64,000 bases of DNA from Paraburkholderia unamae (GTDB taxonomy: Bacteria > Pseudomonadota > Gammaproteobacteria > Burkholderiales > Burkholderiaceae), in contig NZ_QLSU01000002.1 in NCBI RefSeq assembly GCF_003268775.1, positions 248,001 through 312,000 of the forward strand, written 5' to 3'. Positions 9,301 to 18,122 of the stretch are shown here, piece by piece; position 1 is the stretch's first letter, and each line of letters starts with the position of its first letter. The translations under genes were made by a program, and so were the position numbers. A model generated the notes under the pieces. The model saw only the letters and a list, made by a program, of their open reading frames with translations. It was not told the DNA's origin and ran no database searches.

Positions 9301-9464
9301 CGCGTGGGTTCCTCCCAGAGTGAGCCGCCTCACGCGGCCCGTGCGTTTTTTTGATGTTTACAGCGTCGTTCGCCCGGTGAGGTTGGCGCTGGCCCACGGC
9401 TGCGAGTCCGTTGCTGCCAGCCCATTGGCGCGCCCGGCAACGTGGCGCCTGTTACCTTGTTGGA

Positions 9465-9499
9465 CCGCATTTGCGCACGGGTGTTGCGAGCAAATGCGG
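9465..9499. terminator. Hairpin downstream of gshA
   Basis: Perfect 10-bp arms CCGCATTTGC / GCAAATGCGG with a 15-nt loop lie 57-91 bp past the gshA stop. No clear T-run, so this may be a processing or Rho-related structure rather than an intrinsic terminator. Confidence 0.35.
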
Positions 9500-9555
9500 T
9501 GCCTGGGGCAAACGAGGTGGAGAAGGACGCGCGCGCCGCCGCGGCGGCGCCTCGC

Positions 9556-11178
9556 TCAAACGCTGAAGCGATTGAGCGTGTAGGCGCGGTAGGCGGCGAC
9601 GAAAGCGTCGAACGAGCCGACTTCGTTGCGTTCGAGTTGCGCCTGTTCGTCGAGCGAGTCGCGAGCGAGCGCTTCGAATTGCGCCGTGGTCGCGGCGTCG
9701 AGCGGGTGCGCGAGGAATTGCGCCGCGTGACGCTCGCTTTGCGCGAGTGCGAATTGAAGGAAGGACTGCTTCGCATCGCGCATCGTTTGCAGCACGCGCG
9801 CCGAAGGCGTGAGCGAGGGGTCGTCGAGCTTCGCGCGCTGCGCCGCGAACGAGCGCATGTGCTCGTCGCCGCCGCGCGCCGCGTCGAGCGTGGCTGCCGC
9901 GCGTCCGATCTTTTCGAACAACTCTTCGGCCCAGTCGCGCAGCGGCACGTCCTGGCCGTCGCGCGCGAGCGTGAGGCCGGGACGGCGCCCTTCTTTCGTC
10001 ACCAGGCCGAAGTTCGCATTCGATTCGGCGTAAGCGTCTTCGGGAAGGAAGGGGCTGTCGTCGAGCGCGCAGGCCAGCAGGTAGGCGTCGAGAAAACGTG
10101 CGGTTTCGAGCGAGATGCCGATGGGCTCGAACGGGTCGATGTCCATGCAGCGCACTTCGACGTACTGCACGCCGCGTGCCGCGAGCGCATGCAAGGGCCG
10201 CTCGCCCGGATGCGTCACGCGCTTGGGGCGGATCGTCGAATAGAACTCGTTTTCGATCTGCAACACGTTCGTGTTGATCTGCACCCACTCGCCGTCGCGA
10301 TGCGTGCCGATTGCCTCGTAGGGCGGATAGGGCTGGCTCACGGCCTGCGCGAGCGCGTCGAGATAGCCGGCCAGCGTGTCGTAGTCGGCGCGCAACGCGG
10401 ACTGCCCCGTCGTGTTCGAGTAGCCGAGGTCGCTCATGCGCAGGCTCGTGGCATACGGCAGATATAGCGTGTCGGCGTCGAAGGCTTCGAGCTTGTGTTC
10501 GTGGCCGCGCAGGAAGCGCGCATCGAGTGCGGGCGACGCGCCGAACAGGTACATCAGCAGCCAGTTCGTGCGGCGGAAATTGCGGATCAGCGCGAGGTAG
10601 CGCTCCGACTGGTAGTCGGTGAGCGTGGCCGTCGACTGATGATGCGCGTGCAGCACGCGCCACACGTCTTCGCTAAGCGAATAGTTGTAGTGGATGCCCG
10701 CGATGCACTGCATCGTGCGCCCGTAACGCAGCGCGAGGCCCATGCGGTACACGTACTTCAGCCGCCCGATGTTCGAGCTGCCGTAGCGTGCGATGGGAAT
10801 GTCGTCGTCGGCCGCCGGAAGCAGGCCCGGCATCGACTCGTTCCAGAGCAGTTCGCCGTCGCGTGAGAGCACGGCATAGACGTAGCGATGCAGTTCGTCG
10901 AGCTTTTCGAGCGTGATGGACGCGTCCTGCTCGGCGGGCGTGATGATCTCGATCAACGCTTCCGAATAGTCGGTCGTGAGCGACGGATGCGTGAGCGCCG
11001 AGCCGAGCGCCGGCGCATGCGGCGTCATGGCGAGACGGCCGTCGCGCGTCACGCGCAGGCTTTCCTTTTCGATGCCGCGCAGACCGCGCGTGAGCGCGTC
11101 GCGATGTGGCCCGTCGCCCAGCACGGAAAGGCGCTGTGCGAGAACGTCGTTCGTGCGTGTAGAGGTCGTGTCTGACAT
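9556..11178 (-). CDS. gshA: Glutamate-cysteine ligase
   Basis: 540 residues, matching the E. coli-type GshA family. Seen are GIEKESLRVTRDGRLAMTPH near residue 34, TDYSEALIEIITP (about 70-82), IHYNYSLSEDVW (about 167-178) and the C-terminal catalytic region EVRCMDIDPFEPIGIS (about 345-360). The enzyme makes gamma-glutamylcysteine from glutamate and cysteine with ATP, the first step of glutathione synthesis, in the cytosol. It is monocistronic here and convergent with nothing nearby. Confidence 0.95.
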   Translation of the reverse strand: MSDTTSTRTNDVLAQRLSVLGDGPHRDALTRGLRGIEKESLRVTRDGRLAMTPHAPALGSALTHPSLTTDYSEALIEIITPAEQDASITLEKLDELHRYVYAVLSRDGELLWNESMPGLLPAADDDIPIARYGSSNIGRLKYVYRMGLALRYGRTMQCIAGIHYNYSLSEDVWRVLHAHHQSTATLTDYQSERYLALIRNFRRTNWLLMYLFGASPALDARFLRGHEHKLEAFDADTLYLPYATSLRMSDLGYSNTTGQSALRADYDTLAGYLDALAQAVSQPYPPYEAIGTHRDGEWVQINTNVLQIENEFYSTIRPKRVTHPGERPLHALAARGVQYVEVRCMDIDPFEPIGISLETARFLDAYLLACALDDSPFLPEDAYAESNANFGLVTKEGRRPGLTLARDGQDVPLRDWAEELFEKIGRAAATLDAARGGDEHMRSFAAQRAKLDDPSLTPSARVLQTMRDAKQSFLQFALAQSERHAAQFLAHPLDAATTAQFEALARDSLDEQAQLERNEVGSFDAFVAAYRAYTLNRFSV

Positions 11179-11348
11179 TGAGGCAAGTCGGGCTCGGGCC
11201 GGCGGTGCGGTGCTGCGCGCGCTCGCCGGCCGGGATTCTTTTCGGTAGCGGGCACTTTAACATCTCGCCGGAAGACCTGCTTGGGGCTACCTCGGGCGGG
11301 GTTTCACCCTGCTCGCGCGCGGCTTTGCCGGGTTCGCCGCGCCCGGCC

Positions 11349-12383
11349 TCAGCCGCCGCGCGCCGCGCCCGCGCGGTCGGCGATTTCGTTCCACAAGTGC
11401 ATGGCCGCGTACGCGCGCCAGGGGCGCCAGGCGTCGGTGCGCGTGCGCTGTTGCGTCGCGCGTACGAGCGCCGGATCGCGCGCCGCGATGGCCTGCATGA
11501 GCACGAGATCGGTGGCGGGCCACGCGTTCGCGTCGCGCCACGCGCGCATCGCGACGTATTCGACGGTCCACGGGCCGATGCCCGGCAAGGCGAGCAGCGC
11601 GGTGCGCATGGCGTCGAGGTCTTCGATGTTCCCGGCCGCCGGCTCGACGGCCTCGATTCGTCTGCTTTGGCGGCCTTGACGGCGGTCGGCCGAGTGCGTC
11701 GCGTCGTAGCCGCGTTCGATCACCACCGCGCCGCTCGCCACAGCTTGCGCGAAGCCCTGCAACGCGGCCACGCGCTTGCCCGGCATGCCGATGCCCGCGA
11801 GATCGGCGGCGGCGAGCGCGGCGGGCTTCGGAAAGCGCCACGCGGTACGCGCGTGCGGATGCCCTTCGATCGGTTCGCCCACGCGCTCGACGAGCCGCCC
11901 GACGATCGTGGTCGCCGCTTTCACGCTGACCTGCTGGCCGACGATCGCACGCACCACGAGCTCGAACCCCGACCATGCGCCGGGCACGCGCAGCCCCGGC
12001 GCCGCGGCGACGAGCGGCGCCAGCCACGGATCGGTGCGCAGATGCGCGACGATCGTGGCGGGATCGGCGTGCAGGTCGAACATGCGCGAGAGCGGCGCGG
12101 CGAGCGCGGCGGCGTGCGCGCTGACGGCGCCGTCGATCTGCACGACGAGACAATGCTTGCGGGCATGGCGGCGCACGGCGAGCGTGCCGCTCGCGCCGTT
12201 GAAGTCGATGGCGCGCAGCCATGCGCCGTCTTCCACGGCCTCGACGCCCGGCGTCGCGCGGCCGCCGAAGAAGCGCAGCACGCGCGGCCAGTCGTAGGGC
12301 GCGCGAAACGGCAGTTCGAGCGTGGCGCTCTGTGTTGGCGGTGGTTCGGGTTGCTGTCGGGTTTGCGGGGCGATGGCGCTCAA
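11349..12383 (-). CDS. alkA: DNA-3-methyladenine glycosylase II
   Basis: 344 residues. I chose the TTG at 12383 because it overlaps the ada stop (TTGA) and gives the right N-terminus for the AlkA_N domain (LPFRAPYDWPRVLRFF). The HhH-GPD core is clear: ELVVRAIVGQQVSVKAATTI, then LPGIGPWTVEYVAMRAW and the catalytic Asp in ATDLVL. It excises alkylated bases. A roughly 25-residue Arg/Gln-rich insertion (THSADRRQGRQSRRIEAVEP) interrupts the core before the HhH motif. Coupling to ada puts it in the adaptive response. Confidence 0.9.
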   Translation of the reverse strand: MSAIAPQTRQQPEPPPTQSATLELPFRAPYDWPRVLRFFGGRATPGVEAVEDGAWLRAIDFNGASGTLAVRRHARKHCLVVQIDGAVSAHAAALAAPLSRMFDLHADPATIVAHLRTDPWLAPLVAAAPGLRVPGAWSGFELVVRAIVGQQVSVKAATTIVGRLVERVGEPIEGHPHARTAWRFPKPAALAAADLAGIGMPGKRVAALQGFAQAVASGAVVIERGYDATHSADRRQGRQSRRIEAVEPAAGNIEDLDAMRTALLALPGIGPWTVEYVAMRAWRDANAWPATDLVLMQAIAARDPALVRATQQRTRTDAWRPWRAYAAMHLWNEIADRAGAARGG

Positions 12384-13609
12384 GCGGCGGTCTCCGGCGT
12401 GTTGGCGCGGCTCGGGGTGGTGCGGGCGGACTTGCCTGGCTGCGTGACGCTGGCGTTGGGCGCGGCGTCCGCGCGGATCTCGCCCGCGCGCGACTCGGCG
12501 TCGATCAACGCCGCCTTGCGCTCCAGCCCCCAGCGATAACCGGCGAGTGAGCCGCCCTTTTGCACGACGCGATGGCACGGAATCGCCAGCGCCACAGGGT
12601 TCGACGCGCAGGCGCTCGCGACGGCGCGCACCGCGCGCGGCGCACCGAGCGTCTCGGCAATCTGCGAATAACTGCGCGTTTCGCCGTAGGGAATGCGCTG
12701 GAGCGCGTCCCAGACGCGCTGCTGGAACGCCGTGGGGGCGATGTCGAGCGGCAGGTCGAAACGCTCGCGGCGGCCGTGCAGATACGCGTCGATCTGCGCG
12801 ACGAACGGCGCGACGGCGGCCTGATCCTCGACGCAGTTCGCGTTTGCGAAATCCGTGGCGAGCGCGGCAGTGAGCGCTTGGGCGTCGTCGCCGAACGCGA
12901 TCCGGCAGATGCCCTTCCCCGTGGCCGCGATAAGCACGAAGCCGAGCGGTGTGGGCGTGGCGGCATAGCGGATCGTCAGGCCCGCACCCTTGCGGCGATA
13001 TGTGGAAGGCGCCATGCCGAGTTCGCCCGGCACGCTGTGATAGAGCCGCGACGACGAGCCGAAGCCCGCGTCGGCGCTGGCGCGGGTGACGTCGGCGCCC
13101 TCGCCCAGCGCGTCGCGCAGCACGGCGCCGCGACGCGCCGCCTGGTACTGGCGCGGCGAGACGCCCAGCACGCGCTTGAAGAGGCGTTGCAGGTGAAATG
13201 GGCTCAGATGCACGGCGTCGCCCAGTTGCGCGAGCGTGAGGTGCTGCTGCGGATCGGCGTCGAGGGCCGCGCAGGCGCGGCGCACGATCTCCAGTTCGCG
13301 CGGCAAGCCGCCGGGCCGGCAGCGCTTGCAATCGCGGTAGCCCGCGGCGCGCGCGGCGTCCGGGTCGGCGAAAAATTCGATGTTCTCGCGGCGCGGCAGC
13401 CGCGACGCGCAGGACGGGCGGCAGAACACGCCGGTCGTGCGCACGGCGTAGAAAAACGCGCCGTCGGCACGGGCGTCGCGTGCGGTGACGGCCTGCCAGC
13501 GCGCGGCATCGGTCGACCATTCGCTCCGCGGCGCGGCGGGCTGGGTGGATTGCATCGCGGGTTTCATCGGATCTTTCACCTGGGCTTTCAGATTCTGGAC
13601 GGCGCTCAT
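12380..13609 (-). CDS. ada: Ada methyltransferase/transcriptional activator
   Basis: 409 residues with AAGGAGT before the ATG. Domains in order: N-terminal zinc-cysteine phosphotriester-methyl acceptor (FCRPSC and CKRC), AraC-type helix-turn-helix (LSPFHLQRLFKRVLGVSPRQYQ, then DAGFGSSSRLYH), ribonuclease-H-like linker, and the O6-methylguanine methyltransferase with the active-site PCHRV. It repairs methylated DNA by self-methylation and, once methylated at the N-terminal Cys, activates alkylation-repair genes. It heads an operon with alkA. The C-terminus carries a short Ala/Thr-rich tail. Confidence 0.94.
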   Translation of the reverse strand: MSAVQNLKAQVKDPMKPAMQSTQPAAPRSEWSTDAARWQAVTARDARADGAFFYAVRTTGVFCRPSCASRLPRRENIEFFADPDAARAAGYRDCKRCRPGGLPRELEIVRRACAALDADPQQHLTLAQLGDAVHLSPFHLQRLFKRVLGVSPRQYQAARRGAVLRDALGEGADVTRASADAGFGSSSRLYHSVPGELGMAPSTYRRKGAGLTIRYAATPTPLGFVLIAATGKGICRIAFGDDAQALTAALATDFANANCVEDQAAVAPFVAQIDAYLHGRRERFDLPLDIAPTAFQQRVWDALQRIPYGETRSYSQIAETLGAPRAVRAVASACASNPVALAIPCHRVVQKGGSLAGYRWGLERKAALIDAESRAGEIRADAAPNASVTQPGKSARTTPSRANTPETAA

Positions 13610-13823
13610 CTCACGACTCCTTGAGGTGCCTCTCTGCATGCCCTCACTGTACCGTCGCGCATCGACTGCGGCGCGCCGGATCTTGCGCTGTCATTGCCGC
13701 CGATTCCGCTGCCATCTGACGCTTTATCCAGCCCTTTTAGGGCCTGCGGTGAATCCCTGGTGGCGCGTTGCGCATTCCCGTGCGACAAAATAACGAAATT
13801 GCGGGTTTTCCCTTAAAAAGTTG

Positions 13824-13852
13824 TTGCGTCGCGTCAGGCGGCTGTGTATAGT
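13824..13852 (+). promoter_or_regulatory. Promoter of the candidate small RNA
   Basis: TTGCGT (13824-13829) and TATAGT (13847-13852) are separated by exactly 17 bp. Transcription would begin near 13859 and run into the terminator at 13892. Confidence 0.6.
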
Positions 13853-13858
13853 GGTTCC

Positions 13859-13919
13859 TGTCTCCTCCATGTCTCCTCCTGATATGGATTAAGCCCGCTC
13901 ACAGCAGCGGGCTTTTTTT
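13859..13919 (+). ncRNA. Candidate C/U-rich small RNA with two anti-Shine-Dalgarno motifs
   Basis: A sigma-70 promoter is followed within about 60 nt by a strong intrinsic terminator and no normal gene lies between. The short transcript contains CTCCTCC twice (13862-13868 and 13873-13879), each able to pair with AGGAGG ribosome sites. A seven-codon frame (MSPPDMD) starts between them and ends at the terminator stem, so a micro-peptide is an alternative. The size and exposed CCUCC motifs resemble the C/U-motif sRNAs of alphaproteobacteria, but homology is not claimed. Confidence 0.55.
13892..13919 (+). terminator. Intrinsic terminator of the small RNA
   Basis: AGCCCGCT and AGCGGGCT pair around a 6-nt loop and are followed by a run of T residues. 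Confidence 0.85.
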
Positions 13920-14091
13920 CGTCCAGCGTTTGCGCTGCGCCCGACCTCTCCCGGTTTATCCGGCTATTCTCCGCCGGTTCCCTCCGTTTTGCCGTCCAAG
14001 CCCGCCCGAATGCCGTGCGTATGCGCGCGCGCCGCGCAGGCGCACGTCCATAGGTTCATCATGGAATGCCTTGCATGTCCTGGAGGACGCC

Positions 14092-14502
14092 ATGCGGATC
14101 CAGATTCGCGAGATCGATCACGTCGTGATCCGGGCGGCCGATCCGGCCGCGATGAGGCGCTTTTATTGCGAGGTGCTCGGCTGTGAGCCCGAGCGCGAGC
14201 AAGGCGACCTCGGGCTCGTGCAGTTGCGCGCCGGGCGCTCGCTCATCGACCTGGTCACGATTGGCGGCCCGCTGGATCGCGGCGCGGGCGCACCGCCCGC
14301 CGGCGCCGACGGCAACATGGACCACCTTTGCCTGCGCGTCGAACCATTCGACGCCGAGGCGCTCACCGCGCATCTCACGCAACATGGCGCGCGGCCCGGC
14401 AATGCCGTCGAGCGTTATGGAGCCGAGGGTTTGGGGCCGTCGCTGTATCTGTTCGACCCGGAGGGCAACATGCTGGAGCTCAAGGGGCCGCCGCGCGCGT
14501 GA
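14092..14502 (+). CDS. VOC-family (glyoxalase/bleomycin-resistance fold) protein
   Basis: 136 residues with TGGAGGACGCC before the ATG. The fold is evident from IREIDHVVIRAADPAAMRRFYCEVLGC at the start and the second half DHLCLRVEPFDAEAL ... SLYLFDPEGNMLELKG. The metal-binding positions (His in IDHV, Glu near the end) are present. Substrate cannot be deduced; VOC proteins include isomerases, dioxygenases and drug-binding proteins. It is a single gene, convergent with yaeQ. Confidence 0.85.
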   Translation: MRIQIREIDHVVIRAADPAAMRRFYCEVLGCEPEREQGDLGLVQLRAGRSLIDLVTIGGPLDRGAGAPPAGADGNMDHLCLRVEPFDAEALTAHLTQHGARPGNAVERYGAEGLGPSLYLFDPEGNMLELKGPPRA

Positions 14503-14534
14503 AGGTCCGCGCGCACGGCGCGTCCAGACGACGC

Positions 14535-15089
14535 CTAGACGTTTTCAGGCGCCTTGAACACGCTCCACTCGACCGCGACGGGCTCGGCGCTCGTATTGCC
14601 GATCCATGCTGCGCCGTCCTGCACCGTGCATTGCAGGCGCATGGTGCGTTCGGCCAGCGCGCCGAGCGATGCGGCGACGCCCTCGCCCAGCGACCACACG
14701 GTGACGTTGCGCAGGCGCTCGACCTTGCTGCGCACCCCTTGCCACCAGATATCGGACGTGCGGCCGCCGTAAGCGATCACGATGACTTCGTTGGCGCGGC
14801 CACTTGCCTTGGCGATGCGGCGTTCGTCGGGCTGGCCGACCTCGATCCACGTTTCGATCGCGCCCGTGTAGTCCTTGCACCAGAGGTCCGGTTCATCCGT
14901 ATCGGACAGGCCCTTGCAGAATTCGAGCCGCTCGCTCGCGAACAGCGCGAAGGCGGCGATGCGGACCATCATGCGGTCGTCGGTTTCGGACGGATGGCGC
15001 GCGATCGTGAGCGCATGGTCGGCGTAATAGTGCCGGTCCATGTCCGCGATTTGCAGTTCTACTTTATAGATGGTCGATTTGAGTGCCAT
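14535..15089 (-). CDS. yaeQ: YaeQ-family protein
   Basis: 184 residues, the normal length of YaeQ (about 180). Seen are MALKSTIYKVELQIADMDRHYYADHALT, the run RMMVRIAAFALFA and DEPDLWCKDYTGAIETWIEVGQPDE. The family has a PD-(D/E)xK nuclease-like fold: the D of DLW, the E of WIEVGQP and basic residues in RRIAKA fit that pattern. Biological role remains uncertain; an early E. coli report linked it to hemolysin/RfaH. Start chosen at the MALKS methionine. Confidence 0.9.
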   Translation of the reverse strand: MALKSTIYKVELQIADMDRHYYADHALTIARHPSETDDRMMVRIAAFALFASERLEFCKGLSDTDEPDLWCKDYTGAIETWIEVGQPDERRIAKASGRANEVIVIAYGGRTSDIWWQGVRSKVERLRNVTVWSLGEGVAASLGALAERTMRLQCTVQDGAAWIGNTSAEPVAVEWSVFKAPENV

Positions 15090-15408
15090 GCCGAATTCCG
15101 GGCGCGCGAAAGCCGCACATGATAGCGAAGTTTGGAGCAAACCACGTGCCGTACAACGCACGGGCCGCGCGCACGGCGAACCTGCGCGTGCGGCGCAATG
15201 CGGATAGTCTGACGCGAAAATGACGGTGGTTTGACAGCGGCGCGCGGCGCTTTACTTCACGTCGCGGCTGTGCGGGCAGCCATGCGAAGGGCCCGGCGCT
15301 CGCGCGTCGGGCCATTTTGCGAGGGGCGTATCGGAGGCGATGAGGGCGTTCCGGGCAGGCTCGCACGCGTGCATGCGCGCGTAATCCTTTGGCACACCCG
15401 CCGTGGCG
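15090..15408. other. Intergenic stretch with one GC hairpin
   Basis: No gene is seen. A hairpin at 15290-15313 pairs GGCCCGGCGC with GCGTCGGGCC (one wobble) and is followed by ATTTTG on the + strand. It may end transcription from either side. The rest looks like ordinary high-GC spacer. Confidence 0.4.
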
Positions 15409-15750
15409 TTATTGCTTGATAAAGCGGTCGTTGGTCCAGAGACCTTGCTGGTCGGTGTTGGCCGCGTTGACGAATTCGACGTCATGACCCACCACCTGAA
15501 CGACGCGGAACGACTGGTTATCCGGTGTGGAAAGGCACTGGAATCCCGTGAAGTACTCCTGCATCTGCTGGTGCTCGCCAGCCTGCTCGTGCTGCGCGAC
15601 CGCGTCGAGCTTGTCCTTCGAGAGGCAGCCATAGGAGCCGGGCTTGAACTGCACGGTTTGCTGCGGCTTGACGCTCGCATCCTGAGCTTGAGCGGCAACG
15701 GCGCAAGCCAGGCTTGCCGCCACGAGGACCATACCGGACAGCATTTTCAT
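15409..15750 (-). CDS. Small secreted protein, unknown function
   Basis: 113 residues; GCAGGAGGC sits at good distance before the ATG at 15750. The N-terminus MKMLSGMVLVAASLACAVAAQAQ is a signal peptide with a probable cleavage after AQA. The mature part has two Cys (YGCLSKDKL and FQCLSTPDN), likely a disulphide. It ends VNAANTDQQGLWTNDRFIKQ. I do not recognise the family; periplasmic location is inferred. Confidence 0.75.
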   Translation of the reverse strand: MKMLSGMVLVAASLACAVAAQAQDASVKPQQTVQFKPGSYGCLSKDKLDAVAQHEQAGEHQQMQEYFTGFQCLSTPDNQSFRVVQVVGHDVEFVNAANTDQQGLWTNDRFIKQ

Positions 15751-16242
15751 TTTTGCCTCCTGCGGGTTTTGACTCAGGTTAGCTATGTATTTAACTCTCA
15801 CGTTTCACCCGCGTTTTTAAACATAGAAAACGGCTCAAAGACTGCAAGCCCGACTTGTGTGCGATCGCAACAGCAAGGAATTCACGCCGCGTAGCCGGGG
15901 ACACCGCAATGCCGCGAGAAGCGGCGCCATTGCAAGTTTTGGAGCAGTCCGAAACGTCGATTAAAAGACCTGGCGTCTTGTACTACAAGGCGCTTACGGT
16001 TATAGCCGGAATAGGCCCGTTCGGCTTGCGATTACGGAATCGATTTAATGGTCGCCAAATGGGCAAATGACGCACCGCACCTAAAGTCGCTGACGGCGCG
16101 ATCCAAACCCGGCGCATTAATGTGCTGAACGCAGAATAAAAACAATGCCAGGCGCGTTGGTGCATGCCATAGCCAGCGCCGCCGACACGCTTGCACACCG
16201 TCTGAGTTCGTGGATAAATCGGGCTTCCCAAAGGAGACCTCC
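15751..16242. other. Intergenic region, lower GC, no gene seen
   Basis: This stretch is visibly richer in A/T than its neighbours and probably holds the divergent promoters of the secreted-protein gene and the exporter gene. Short open frames here lack ribosome sites and protein-like composition, so none is annotated. Confidence 0.5.
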
Positions 16243-16869
16243 ATGACTCTCGCTCACTGGCTGCCGTTCGCGATCGCGTCGGCGATTCTCGTTGCCATTC
16301 CCGGACCCACCGTGCTGCTCGTCGTTTCGTACGCGCTGGGCCACGGCCGCCGCTATGCGCTGGCCACCACGGCCGGCGTCGCGCTTGGCGATTTCACGGC
16401 CATGACGGCTTCCATGCTCGGCCTCGGTGTGATCCTCGCAGCCTCCGCCACGTTGTTCTCGGTGCTCAAATGGGTGGGCGCGGCGTATCTGATCTACCTC
16501 GGCCTGAAACTCTGGCGCGCCCCCGTTAGCGAAGGCAATGAACCCGACACGTCCGAAACGCGCACCGGCCGCATCTTCGCGCATGCCTTCGCGGTGACGG
16601 CCCTCAACCCGAAGAGCATCATTTTCTTCGTCGCCTTCGTGCCGCAGTTCATCGATCCGCACATGGCCATCGCGCCGCAGATTGTCGTATTCGAAGCCAC
16701 CTTCCTCGTGCTCGCATCGCTCAATGCGTTCGGCTATGCGCTGCTCGCGGCCGCGGCGCGCAAAGCCGTGCGCAGCCCGCGCGTGCAGCGCGCGGTCAAT
16801 CGCACCGGCGGCACGCTGCTGATCGGCGCCGGCCTCTTCGCCGCCGCGTGGCGAAAGTCGGCGACATGA
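16243..16869 (+). CDS. LysE/RhtB-family amino-acid exporter
   Basis: 208 residues with AAGGAGACCTCC before the ATG. Six hydrophobic segments are visible. The RhtB signature AIPGPTVLLVVSYALGHGRRYALATTAG lies at about residues 17-44 and the conserved ALNPKSIIFFVAFVPQF at about 121-137. The family exports amino acids such as homoserine, threonine or leucine analogues across the inner membrane. No regulator is adjacent, so substrate is unknown. Confidence 0.9.
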   Translation: MTLAHWLPFAIASAILVAIPGPTVLLVVSYALGHGRRYALATTAGVALGDFTAMTASMLGLGVILAASATLFSVLKWVGAAYLIYLGLKLWRAPVSEGNEPDTSETRTGRIFAHAFAVTALNPKSIIFFVAFVPQFIDPHMAIAPQIVVFEATFLVLASLNAFGYALLAAAARKAVRSPRVQRAVNRTGGTLLIGAGLFAAAWRKSAT

Positions 16870-16954
16870 GCCGCGCATCACCCGGTTGTCGGTCGCTTTG
16901 GCGCGGGCAACCGTCCCTTCCGCGCGTTTCTCCACAAGCCCCGAAGTTTTCCCG

Positions 16955-17008
16955 CAGTTTTCCAGGCCTTATCCAGACCATCACCCCTACTTATCCAGGG
17001 GTTATTCA
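16955..17008 (+). promoter_or_regulatory. Cluster of DnaA-box-like nonamers
   Basis: In about 55 bp there are TTATCCAGA (16967), TTATCCAGG (16989) and TTATTCACA (17000). The last matches the TTWTNCACA consensus. TTTTCCAGG at 16956 is a further relative. The region is noncoding and 12.6 kb from dnaA. It could titrate DnaA, but clustering by chance has not been excluded. Confidence 0.35.
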
Positions 17009-17218
17009 CATCGATCGCCGGTGGTCCGTGCCGCGGCCTCCCGGCGCCCGGCATTCGCCTCTACAAGCAGGGTTGCGCGAGCGGGCACATGTATTGCGTC
17101 ATCCCGGTTGTGATGGTTGGCGAACATTGTTTTGGCGCTTCTGAGCACGCCCAATGTGCAAACTGTCGCGTCGCGGCTACAATGCAACTGCAAGCCGCTT
17201 GACAACCAGGAGGTTATC

Positions 17219-17383
17219 GTGATCGAACACGTAATACTGGGCGCGTTTCTGGTCATCCCCCTCGTCATTGTCGTATTCCTGTTTTCCGACGAGATTCTCG
17301 AGGAACACCGACAGCGCGTACAAGCGGGGGACGGACATCACATGGACTGGCGGCATCCGCTGCGCAGCATCCTGCATCACTGA
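17219..17383 (+). CDS. Small single-helix membrane protein
   Basis: 54 residues from a GTG start with a perfect AGGAGG 7 bp upstream. One hydrophobic helix (VILGAFLVIPLVIVVFLF, about 5-22) is followed by a charged amphipathic part (SDEILEEHRQRVQAGDGHH). No family recognised. The strong ribosome site is the main support. Confidence 0.65.
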   Translation: MIEHVILGAFLVIPLVIVVFLFSDEILEEHRQRVQAGDGHHMDWRHPLRSILHH

Positions 17384-17438
17384 GCCGGACCGCACCTCGC
17401 GCGACTAAACGCACCGAAATGGCAGGGAGGCACTCGCG

Positions 17439-17593
17439 ATGTCGAGTTCTCCTGGAAGCCGTACTTCGTGCCGCTGCTCGTGCTGATGGTGCTAGCCATC
17501 GCGCTCACGCCTCTTTGTCCGTCTGCCGGGCGGCGCAACAGCACGCCGCGCACACCGGAGGACGACACTCAGAACGGCACGCACGCACACTGA
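17439..17593 (+). pseudogene. Frameshifted small membrane-protein gene (candidate)
   Basis: An ATG with GGGAGG at good distance opens a 15-codon frame. One base of insertion after the second codon would join it to a frame reading EFSWKPYFVPLLVLMVL followed by AIALTPLCPS, a convincing membrane helix, and running to the stop at 17591. That second frame has no usable start of its own. A one-base deletion, or a sequencing error, is the simplest reading. Confidence 0.4.
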
Positions 17594-17720
17594 CGGGACT
17601 CCCGGCAGAGCGTGCGCACCCGCACCGCGCGTAATTCGTCGTTACCACTTGCAGCACCTGTATCCGCCGATCAGGCTGACAATCCGTCGCATGTTTTCAA
17701 AGGTTCTCAGGGAGAACGAA

Positions 17721-18122
17721 ATGCGAAAGATGGCAGCCGTTTTAGTGCTGGCGGGCTGTGCAGTTGCGGCCGGCCCCGCGAGCGCGCACGACCACGGCGG
17801 CGACGTGGTGGGTGCGCTGGTTGGCGGCGCGCTGATCGGCGCAGCCGTAGGCGCCGTGCTGAACAGTGGCCCGGCAGTGGCGTACCCGGCATACCCGGCG
17901 CAACCGGCCTATGTGGAGCAGCCGGCGCCTGTGTATGCGCAGCCCGCGCCGGTCTACGCCGCAGCCCCGCCGGGAGCGTGCTACGACCAGTATTCGGGCC
18001 GCTATGTGGCTTGCGCGCCGGCTCAACCCGCGCCGCTTCCGCCGCCGCAATACGATGACGGTTACGCGCAGCCCGGCTATGGGCAAGCGCCCGTCTATGC
18101 CCAGCCTGGCAGCGGCTGGTAA
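17721..18122 (+). CDS. Glycine-zipper outer-envelope protein
   Basis: 133 residues with AGGGAGAACGAA before the ATG. MRKMAAVLVLAGCAVAAGPASAH is a signal peptide, possibly with a lipobox at LAGC. A glycine-zipper segment (GDVVGALVGGALIGAAVGAVL, about 30-50) is followed by Pro/Tyr/Ala-rich repeats (PAYPAQPAYVEQPAPVYAQ). Related Burkholderia proteins are envelope components without a proven function. Stand-alone gene. Confidence 0.75.
   Translation: MRKMAAVLVLAGCAVAAGPASAHDHGGDVVGALVGGALIGAAVGAVLNSGPAVAYPAYPAQPAYVEQPAPVYAQPAPVYAAAPPGACYDQYSGRYVACAPAQPAPLPPPQYDDGYAQPGYGQAPVYAQPGSGW

Noticed and set aside
12383..13520. Extension of the alkA frame upstream through ada
   Set aside because: The extension is a shadow of ada; AlkA homology begins after the TTG at 12383, where the ada stop overlaps.
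17381..17593. TGA read-through joining the 17219 gene with the following hydrophobic frame
   Set aside because: The downstream frame has its own ribosome site and ATG one base out of register, so a frameshift is simpler. No selenocysteine element is seen.
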